Source: an uncultured Verrucomicrobia subdivision 3 bacterium (GTDB taxonomy: Bacteria > Verrucomicrobiota > Verrucomicrobiae > Limisphaerales > UBA11358). From it: DNA of 53,816 nt. The stretch spans positions 1 through 53,816 of the forward strand of contig CAIXPZ010000130.1 in assembly GCA_903921455.1 (NCBI GenBank). The letters are read 5' to 3'. Shown here piece after piece: positions 47,455 through 53,816 of this stretch. A model generated the notes under the pieces. That model was not told the origin of the DNA. It saw only the letters and a list, made by a program, of their open reading frames with translations, and ran no database searches. Both the position numbers and the translations under genes were made by a program. How positions within the stretch are numbered: position 1 is the stretch's first letter; each line of letters opens with the position of its first letter.

Positions 47455-50400
47455 TCACGGGTTGGGAATCTGGACGAGCCAGGCGGCAAGGATCCGAGTT
47501 TCAAGATCCGGCAATCCGGCTGGCAGGGACGCCGGCCGGCCGGCCAGGATGGCTTTTCCCCAGGCTGCGAGCGACGGTTCCTCAACGGACCCGTCCGGCA
47601 GGGCAGCCAACAGCTGCGCCGCTTCGGCGGACCGCCCAGACGCCCGCAAGGCGAGGGCGCGAAGAATCGGGCCCGCGACGGAAGGCTGGACCGGGTCGGC
47701 GAACGCGAGAATTTTCGCGAGCAACGCCGGCGCGGCCGAAGGGTCACAGCGCAGATTGCATTCGTAAGCCAGCCAGTCTTCGAGCCGTTCATCGAGGTCC
47801 TCGGCATAGGGCTTACCCGCGCCGAGATTTTCGGGCCAGGCGCGCGCCGAGGCGATGAGCGGCAGAGCCGGTGACCAGGCCCCGGTTTTCACCGACTGCA
47901 AGGCGAGCAGCAGATACGCCTCGCGCAGAGTCGCGCGCGCATCGGTGCTACCCTCGCACGGCAACAGGTTCAGCGGCAGCAACAGGTCGACGGCCGCCTG
48001 ATACCGGCCGTTGAGAACGAGGGCCTTGGCCTGGAGCAAAGCGAGCACATTATTATCAGGGAAACGCTGGCGGGATTGGCCGGCCACCTTGAGCGCAGCG
48101 GCGGGATTGGTCTGCGCAAGGTAACGTTTTGCCAGCATCAAACCGTAACGCCATTGCCCCGGGTCCAGCCGGGCCGCCCGCTGGAGATCCGGAACGGCGG
48201 TCGCGTCGATCAATTGGGCGCGAGCGGCATAAAACGGCCCGAACGACGGTTCTTCGCCGCACGCAGACAACAGTTCACGCGCGGCGGCCAGATCGCCCTG
48301 ATACCAGCGGATCAGGGCAAGGTAATAACGGGACGGCCACGCGCGGCTCATCTGGTTGGCCCAGGCAAACACGGTTATGGACTCGGTGCGGAACGGAAAG
48401 ACAAAGGCCGGTGAGGCAGACTCGGCGCGAATGAGCAAATTGGTGTCCTGATGCAGATACGCCAGCCAATAAAGCACCTCAGCCGTTGGCGGCGCGAGCT
48501 CCAGCACCCGAGCCGCCTCATCAGCGAGGCCCGCGTTGCGATACCAGGCCGCCAGTTCGAGATACGTCTCCTGCGGCAGTTCGTTGCGAATCTGGCTGGT
48601 GAAATCCTGGCGGCTACTAGTTCCGCGCAGGTAATTCTCGAAGCGGGCGAAGTGATTGAGCGGATCCAGTTCAAGCAAGGTTCGACAGGCCGCTGCCGCC
48701 GCCGCGGTTTTTCCGCAAATCCGGCTGACACACGCCTGGATCCCGATGGCGTCGAGGTTACGGCGGTCGTTGTCCAGCGCAGCTTCGGCATCCGACAACG
48801 CACGGTCATATTGTTTCTCGCGAAGATAGACCTTCGAAAGTTCAGTGTAAGCCGCGCTCCGCCAGCCGGTTGAAAGCGCCGCGACACTGAACGCGTCTTT
48901 GGCATCGGCCGGCTTACCCAACGCAACACTGGCGAGGCCGAACTGATAATTGGCGGCAGGATCGTAGGTATCAATGCCCAAGGCCTTCCTGGCGTAGTCA
49001 CGCGCCTGGCTCCAGTCAGCCCGACGATTCAACAGCGCCGCCATTTCCGCCAAGGCGGGCGCGTAGTTTGGATTCGTATTAAGACAGGCGAGGAAATTGG
49101 TTTCGGCCGACAGATACGCGCGTTCACAGAGGTTCTCCCTGCCGCGAAGATACAGGCCATAATCCGACTGCCAGTTGAAATCTTTCGGCGCTTCGGTCGG
49201 CCGGCTTAAGACATCGTCTGCCACCATGTCATAATGCAGCTTGTGGCCACCGAGAGATACTTTGACCTCCCCGGGTTTGGAACCAAGCGGCACGGAATAC
49301 GCCACGGTCTGCATCGGCTTGAGGGCGACCGCCTGCGACCATAGTTGGTTGGTGCCATCAAACACTTCCAGCTGGTCACGCAACGACCGGGTCGGCGAAA
49401 TGCGGATCACCAATTGATTCCCTTCGCGGGTAACATTCATCGCGCCCCAGGGGCTGGCGCTCACGAAACCCTTTGTTCCTTGCACCGGCTGCCAGTATTC
49501 GGTCCAGCTATCGGTGGCGTGGGGCGGAAACGCTTTGTGCTTGAACGGCGTCAGCGTGCTTTCGTCAGCGGTTTGATTGAAGAGCCGGCCGGACTGAACT
49601 TCGACATATTGGCCATTGGTATCCGTCAAGAGGTGTTCCCAAATCATGCCCTGGCGGGAGAGACCCCAGATCCAGACTTTGCGGCCCGGCTTGTCCGCAT
49701 AGTCGGCATAATGCGCCATGCCGAAATCCTCGTCATGATAGTAACCGCCAAAGAATTCCGACAAGCGACCGAACACATGATACGACTTATACGGCCCGAA
49801 GTTATTCTGTTCATACCAGGAGAGGTTGCGACTTTTCTCCGGGTTCACCGGCCAGTCAAACACCTTGCCGTCATGGCCGAGATAGCGCGTGCCGGGATTG
49901 ATGAATTGCAAGTTGCCCGATGCCTTGATGCCCACATTCATCCAGGTGTAATAGGGCTGCTCAGCAACGGAGTCATTGTGCCAGAACGAACGCGTCGTGA
50001 AACAGGACTGGTCGGCGGGCAGATTGATTTCCAAGCGCCAGGTGGTGCGGGTGAGCAAGTCGAGCGTGCCGATGATGCAGCTCACGCTGCCGTCGGCGTT
50101 GCGCTGCGTCACATAATCCACCGGTGAAAAGCAATTGGGCGTGTGACCGATGATGCCGTAATTGGCTTCCATGCCGCCGCTCGTCCAGGGCCCGCGCATG
50201 GAGACATCGCGGAACTTCACGACGTTATTGAAGTAAAGAAATGGCCGCCCGGTCTTCTTTTCAATCGCCGCCCAGACCTTACCGCCAATCTCCGGGAGAA
50301 TCAAAAGCTGAATGTAGTCATTGGAAAGCTCAACCACCTTCCATTTTTTCGGCACCGATCGGTCGGTGAATCCGTCGAAGCGGAAATAGGGATAGTAGCG

Positions 50401-50601
50401 CGATATGGCGGGTATGGGATCGGGATCAGAATACGGATACGTCGTGAACGTCTGCTCGTATTCTTTCACGACGGCGCCGTGAGAGAACAGCCCGGCGTTC
50501 ACCGTCATTACGCCGAGCAGCGAAACAGATAGCCCGGTCAGAATAGATTTTCCCAAGTTCATAATAGATAAGCGGCCGGTCATTCGTGGATGGCGATTCA
50601 T
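47455..50601 (-). CDS. Secreted DUF5107-TPR protein, 1048 aa
   Basis: A signal peptide is present (MNLGKSILTGLSVSLLGVM..., from the Met at 50562; the frame begins at an ATG at 50601). Residues about 30-430 match the DUF5107 type, a mutarotase-like beta-sandwich domain (LPEIGGKVWAAIEKKTGRPFLYFNN, SWTEYWQPVQGTKGFVSASPWGAMN). From about 505 onward, helical pairs of TPR character follow (ALAEMAALLNRRADWSQARDYARKAL, YTELSKVYLREKQYDRALSDAEAAL) and continue loosely to the C-terminus. DUF5107-TPR proteins often occur in carbohydrate-degradation loci, but their reaction is not known to me; sugar binding or a glycosidase-like role are both possible. The start at 50601 overlaps the upstream glycosidase stop as ATGA, so the two are translated together. 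Confidence 0.85.
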   Translation of the reverse strand: MNRHPRMTGRLSIMNLGKSILTGLSVSLLGVMTVNAGLFSHGAVVKEYEQTFTTYPYSDPDPIPAISRYYPYFRFDGFTDRSVPKKWKVVELSNDYIQLLILPEIGGKVWAAIEKKTGRPFLYFNNVVKFRDVSMRGPWTSGGMEANYGIIGHTPNCFSPVDYVTQRNADGSVSCIIGTLDLLTRTTWRLEINLPADQSCFTTRSFWHNDSVAEQPYYTWMNVGIKASGNLQFINPGTRYLGHDGKVFDWPVNPEKSRNLSWYEQNNFGPYKSYHVFGRLSEFFGGYYHDEDFGMAHYADYADKPGRKVWIWGLSRQGMIWEHLLTDTNGQYVEVQSGRLFNQTADESTLTPFKHKAFPPHATDSWTEYWQPVQGTKGFVSASPWGAMNVTREGNQLVIRISPTRSLRDQLEVFDGTNQLWSQAVALKPMQTVAYSVPLGSKPGEVKVSLGGHKLHYDMVADDVLSRPTEAPKDFNWQSDYGLYLRGRENLCERAYLSAETNFLACLNTNPNYAPALAEMAALLNRRADWSQARDYARKALGIDTYDPAANYQFGLASVALGKPADAKDAFSVAALSTGWRSAAYTELSKVYLREKQYDRALSDAEAALDNDRRNLDAIGIQACVSRICGKTAAAAAACRTLLELDPLNHFARFENYLRGTSSRQDFTSQIRNELPQETYLELAAWYRNAGLADEAARVLELAPPTAEVLYWLAYLHQDTNLLIRAESASPAFVFPFRTESITVFAWANQMSRAWPSRYYLALIRWYQGDLAAARELLSACGEEPSFGPFYAARAQLIDATAVPDLQRAARLDPGQWRYGLMLAKRYLAQTNPAAALKVAGQSRQRFPDNNVLALLQAKALVLNGRYQAAVDLLLPLNLLPCEGSTDARATLREAYLLLALQSVKTGAWSPALPLIASARAWPENLGAGKPYAEDLDERLEDWLAYECNLRCDPSAAPALLAKILAFADPVQPSVAGPILRALALRASGRSAEAAQLLAALPDGSVEEPSLAAWGKAILAGRPASLPAGLPDLETRILAAWLVQIPNP

Positions 50602-53600
50602 CGGGGAGCGACATAGAGCAGCCAGCCTTTTCCTTTGGCCACCGGGATTGGATCGGTCGGTTTGAATTGCGCCGCCGTTTGAAACCCGGCGATTTCCGGC
50701 GCCGTCAACACCGCCTGGTCCGGATCAAGCCCCAAGGCCTTCCAATCAAAGGTCATTTGCACGTTCTCCTCATTACCGGCCCAACTGGCGATGGCGATCA
50801 GGCTACGATCACGGCCAACATAGGCGGTCGCGAGGATGTTGGTGCTACCCGTCCGGACCGGACAGCGCGGCGACCAATAGCCGATCATCCGGCTGTCCTG
50901 GATCTTGAACTCATCCCAAACCTGCCAGAGGGGCGACGGATCATTCCCGTCGTAAGGAATGCGGCTGGTCATGCCGTAGAGCATGCCGCGCCAGCGGTTG
51001 CCGCCGTCCTGAAGCATTTCGCCCATGAGTCCGAAGGGAATGCCCGACATCTCCACCAGCCAGAACGCCGGCGGCATATCGGGGTTAAAATATTCCCCAA
51101 ACCAAAGCCGGTCGAGGTAAGGAAAGTGTTCCAGATAGACATTGGCGCAACTGCCGAATCCGTCATGCGGACCAAACTGGTTGGCGGAATGAAAGTCAAT
51201 CAGCGAGCCGGGGCGACCGCGGTCCAGAACTTTCCGCACGCGCTTCATGGTGTTGCGGTCATAGGCCAGATCGTCAATATACAAGCCGTCAATGCCCACG
51301 TTCTTCACCAGCCAGTCCAAGCCCTCGATGTAATAGTTGTCCCAGCGCGTGCCGCCCTGGTCGATGATGGCCGCGTCCTTCCACTGGGGCACGAACCAGG
51401 CCGGCAGGTAATTCGTGCCGAGATGTTCCTGCAACCACGCGTCGCCGCCGCCTTTGCCGTAAGGGAAGATTTCGTCACCCAGACTGCGCAGGGCAAACAG
51501 CTCCGCCGCGTGATTCGACAGCTCGCGCATCGTGTCATAGATCTTCACCTTGAGGCCCTTCGCGTGCGCTTCCTCCACATACTTCCGCATTTGATTCACA
51601 TGCAAGAACGGATAGTTGATGTAAGGATTGGCATCATTCGCGTGGTGTATGTTGACGGTGTTGGCACCGGATCGAACCACCGCGTCCACCGGCTGGTAAC
51701 TATGGAAGAACCGCGTGGCCCATTGCTTCCGCGGGTTTAGTGGTTTGAACGGCGTCAGCAGCAGGTCGAAATCAAAATGCAGCTTTTGCCCCGCCTCCAG
51801 CCGGCGCTGGCCGCCATAACAGTTGACGGCGAGCGTGTCTTCCACCGTCCGCAGCGTAATGCCGCCGTGACCCTCGTTGAACCACGCGGGCGGCATGTGC
51901 AGCGGCTGATCCTCGTAGAAATTCGTCAGCAGGGGCGGCGCGTAGTTTTCGCCTTTCAACTTGAATTGGAGGCCGGCACCAACATCGCCCAGCCAAGCGC
52001 TGTCCTGATGCTTCTTCACGTCCCAGTTCCAATCATAGCTGGCCGGACAGGCCGCGGCTTGATAGCCCAGCCCCATGAGATAGTGCGCCCGCGCTTTGAC
52101 CAACGGAAAATGCAGGCTTACATCGGACAGCTCCAGCGATGTGGTCGAACTTACCGTGACCTTATATTGCACAAACCCATCGAACTCCATCCGGCCGCGC
52201 ACTTCCAACTCCAGCGACCCGGCGGTGCTGTGCGCCGTCCATTCCGCGGCGGCATCGGTATGTTTGGTGAAAACGCAGGCATTATTGCTCCAGCGCAATC
52301 GCCCCGTGGACGTTTCCGCGACTAATTCCATCGGGGCTGTCAGCAGCGGCGATCCGATTGATTCCAACTCCGTACCTTCAGGTGAGAAGCAACTGACAAT
52401 CTGGCCGGGCAATCCCGACGGAGCCACCGTCAGTTGGCGACCAAGAATGGCCACCGTCTTATCAGCGACCTTGACCGGAAGATACGGACTGAGCACATCA
52501 TCATCCTGCGCCAAGGTGGAATCCAGCCAGCGCAAGCGCGATTGATGCGCCGGCTCGCTATCGCCGTGGTCGAGCAGCGGCGGGCCATCCACCGTTAATA
52601 TCAGTTTCACCATTTGCGCCGGCAGACCGGCCGGCTGGAGGCTCACGCTACCTTCATATCTGCCCGCCGCCATCGCCTCGGGAATCTGCACGCCGAACCA
52701 CAGCGCCTGCACTTGGCCTTGGGCCACCGACACGGACTTGGTGAACGCGCCGCCCCGCCAATTCGTTCCGCCGGCGTTAAAACAACGCAGCGCTGACGCC
52801 GGGATGATGCCGCCCTTGGAAGATTGCAGATCACTGAAGCGCAGGGCCACACCCGTCAGCGCCGACTGGCTGGCGAACACCCCGACTTGAAACGCATAAA
52901 ACTCCCCCGGCGCCGCCGTGCCGACGAATTCCGACCTGGGTCCCTCCTGAATCCATTTCAACGGCAGATGATCCGTCATCCGAATCGGCCGCAGCCGGTC
53001 TTCCGGGAACAGCAAAAAAGGTTCACTGGCATGAGCCGCCTGCAACTGGCGCAGTTCCGCCGCCGTCGCACAAATCTCCATCGGATAAAAGCTGTTGAAC
53101 GCATCAATCGCCTGCATCTCCACCACCTTGGCGCGGGGGAACTTATCCAACGCAACGGGCGTCGCTCCGTTCACAGTAAGGCCGCACTTCGCCAGCCAGT
53201 CCGGGGCGGCGTTCGTCTGCGGCGGCTGATACGACACGCTGGGATAATTCCGGCCCCGCGACAGGCTGGGCAGATAGTATACATAGTAAGCGCCCGCGCG
53301 CGGCGCCTGAAACACGAGATCCCCGAAATCCGGATTCACCGCCACGCGCAACAGATTGGTGATCTGGCTGCCGGTGCCCGCTTCCATCACGATGACGTTT
53401 TTGTTTTCCGGATGGACATCGCGGCGACGCCAAGGGATATGCGCCCAGACCGCATCCGACGCCTGACCGACCGCCAGCACCGCGCGCTGATTGCCCAAAG
53501 TTTGCGCGTCCCAATCCCCGATGCCGTAAGGCACCGCCGGGCTTTCCGCCCCGGATAATCCAGAAATCCAAAAGAACGGGAACAGCGCCATCACCCAGCG

Positions 53601-53621
53601 CAGAAGATATTTTTGACGCAT
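50598..53621 (-). CDS. Secreted GH123/DUF6067-like glycosidase, 1007 aa
   Basis: Signal peptide MRQKYLLRWVMALFPFFWISG, cut near GLSGA. The first roughly 550 residues are beta-rich domains (WDAQTLGNQRAVLAVG, EFYAFQVGVFA, AGRYEGSVSLQPAGLPAQ), consistent with the N-terminal part of GH123-like proteins. Residues about 600-930 look like a TIM barrel (KGLKVKIYDTMRELSNHA, GIDGLYIDDLAYDR near 776-789, SLIDFHSANQFG, WFGEYFNPDMPP). Acidic residues in LYIDDLAYDR and FGEYF are candidate catalytic residues. The end is a short beta domain. The family assignment is by resemblance to DUF6067-type glycoside hydrolase domains common in Verrucomicrobia and Planctomycetes; substrate unknown. It is the first gene of a two-gene unit behind promoter site F. 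Confidence 0.85.
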   Translation of the reverse strand: MRQKYLLRWVMALFPFFWISGLSGAESPAVPYGIGDWDAQTLGNQRAVLAVGQASDAVWAHIPWRRRDVHPENKNVIVMEAGTGSQITNLLRVAVNPDFGDLVFQAPRAGAYYVYYLPSLSRGRNYPSVSYQPPQTNAAPDWLAKCGLTVNGATPVALDKFPRAKVVEMQAIDAFNSFYPMEICATAAELRQLQAAHASEPFLLFPEDRLRPIRMTDHLPLKWIQEGPRSEFVGTAAPGEFYAFQVGVFASQSALTGVALRFSDLQSSKGGIIPASALRCFNAGGTNWRGGAFTKSVSVAQGQVQALWFGVQIPEAMAAGRYEGSVSLQPAGLPAQMVKLILTVDGPPLLDHGDSEPAHQSRLRWLDSTLAQDDDVLSPYLPVKVADKTVAILGRQLTVAPSGLPGQIVSCFSPEGTELESIGSPLLTAPMELVAETSTGRLRWSNNACVFTKHTDAAAEWTAHSTAGSLELEVRGRMEFDGFVQYKVTVSSTTSLELSDVSLHFPLVKARAHYLMGLGYQAAACPASYDWNWDVKKHQDSAWLGDVGAGLQFKLKGENYAPPLLTNFYEDQPLHMPPAWFNEGHGGITLRTVEDTLAVNCYGGQRRLEAGQKLHFDFDLLLTPFKPLNPRKQWATRFFHSYQPVDAVVRSGANTVNIHHANDANPYINYPFLHVNQMRKYVEEAHAKGLKVKIYDTMRELSNHAAELFALRSLGDEIFPYGKGGGDAWLQEHLGTNYLPAWFVPQWKDAAIIDQGGTRWDNYYIEGLDWLVKNVGIDGLYIDDLAYDRNTMKRVRKVLDRGRPGSLIDFHSANQFGPHDGFGSCANVYLEHFPYLDRLWFGEYFNPDMPPAFWLVEMSGIPFGLMGEMLQDGGNRWRGMLYGMTSRIPYDGNDPSPLWQVWDEFKIQDSRMIGYWSPRCPVRTGSTNILATAYVGRDRSLIAIASWAGNEENVQMTFDWKALGLDPDQAVLTAPEIAGFQTAAQFKPTDPIPVAKGKGWLLYVAPR

Positions 53622-53660
53622 ATTGCGACACAGGCTGGCAGAGGCGCGGCAAGTTGTAAC

Positions 53661-53678
53661 CTACCACCTTCGGGGGAG
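53661..53678 (-). promoter_or_regulatory. Promoter site F (CTCCCCC-GAAGGTGGTAG box)
   Basis: Minus strand 53678-53661 reads CTCCCCCGAAGGTGGTAG, 15 of 18 bases like site C. Unlike the other sites, no GTGT or AT-rich -10 element lies at the expected 34-36 nt, and the ATG at 53621 is only 39 nt away. The leader would therefore be very short, or the start codon lies further in. Confidence 0.5.
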
Positions 53679-53701
53679 GCCAGCCCCGCGGGCTTGTATA
53701 C

Positions 53702-53815
53702 TTAACAAACGCACAAAGTCTGGGAGACTTGGCGATAGGTTAATCGTTTGCCTTCGATCTGGCTGGCAAATGTCTCTATGCGTTTGCCGTCGGGGTCATG
53801 CCGCGTGTTCCAGCG
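53702..53815 (-). CDS. Possible 3' end of a gene cut by the right edge
   Basis: From the right edge, the frame beginning at 53815 stays open for 37 codons to a TAA at 53702-53704. The peptide includes RHDPDGKRIETFASQIEGKR and LTYRQVSQT, with a normal mix of polar and charged residues. The other two minus-strand frames look less like coding sequence. I do not recognise the family. Site F begins 23 bp behind its stop codon, so it would belong to a separate unit. Confidence 0.4.
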   Translation of the reverse strand, partial: RWNTRHDPDGKRIETFASQIEGKRLTYRQVSQTLCVC

Positions 53816-53816
53816 A

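Noticed and set aside
181..53678. Reading the shared box as a sigma54 promoter
   Set aside because: The GG-N10-GC core with the usual -24/-12 spacing is not present in the aligned sites, whereas a GTGT/GATAAT-type -10 is.
53740..53816. Short plus-strand frame at the right edge
   Set aside because: The peptide is Cys/Arg-rich and short, while the minus-strand frame through the same bases looks like an ordinary protein end.

Overview
The window looks like part of a Verrucomicrobiota chromosome, probably a soil or sediment lineage near Pedosphaerales/Limisphaerales. This placement is inferred from style: high-GC DNA, giant Asn/Thr-rich secreted proteins with autotransporter-associated beta-strand (PATR) repeats, a pseudopilin of the H-X9-DG class, paired sulfatases, and almost no Shine-Dalgarno sequences. 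No marker gene is present to confirm it. Every gene I can support reads on the minus strand, so transcription runs from right to left.

From the right edge, the transcription units are as follows. (1) The tail of a cut gene (53702-53815). (2) A GH123/DUF6067-like glycosidase overlapped by a DUF5107-TPR protein (53621 to 47455). (3) A 2234-aa DUF3472-PA14-LamG-PATR giant (47167 to 40463). (4) A five-gene-equivalent unit: a frameshifted DUF3472-PA14-PATR giant (40347 to 33992), an intact paralogue (33968 to 27834), a GH2 beta-galactosidase-type enzyme (27810 to 24907) and a propeller-GH29 alpha-L-fucosidase fusion (24910 to 22505). (5) A 2423-aa Kelch/LamG/PATR/MBG giant (21989 to 14718), then a pseudopilin, a small lipoprotein and two arylsulfatases (14577 to 10282). 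(6) A 3057-aa PATR giant (9730 to 557) with a clear intrinsic terminator. (7) Probably the start of another gene running off the left edge.

My main finding is a shared promoter-like module in front of every one of these units. Read on the coding strand it is CTCCCC(C)-RAA-TGTGGTAT, followed in five of six sites, 34-36 bp from its first base, by a GTGT-type (extended) -10 element. Two of the copies align without gaps over about 79 bp. This suggests one regulon that drives giant cell-surface or secreted proteins together with enzymes that would strip sulfate, fucose and galactose-type residues from a sulfated polysaccharide. No SusC/SusD pair and no obvious regulator lies in the window.

Other notable structure: a MITE-like palindromic element in two diverged copies whose stems are kept by compensating changes; a one-base frameshift in a seven-base homopolymer that splits one giant gene; a C-terminal domain ending in (F/Y)YR(V/L) shared by all five giants, none of which has an autotransporter barrel; four perfectly spaced 498-bp MBG repeats; and near-identical DNA blocks in two of the paralogues. 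I saw no tRNA, rRNA, CRISPR array, transposase or phage gene.
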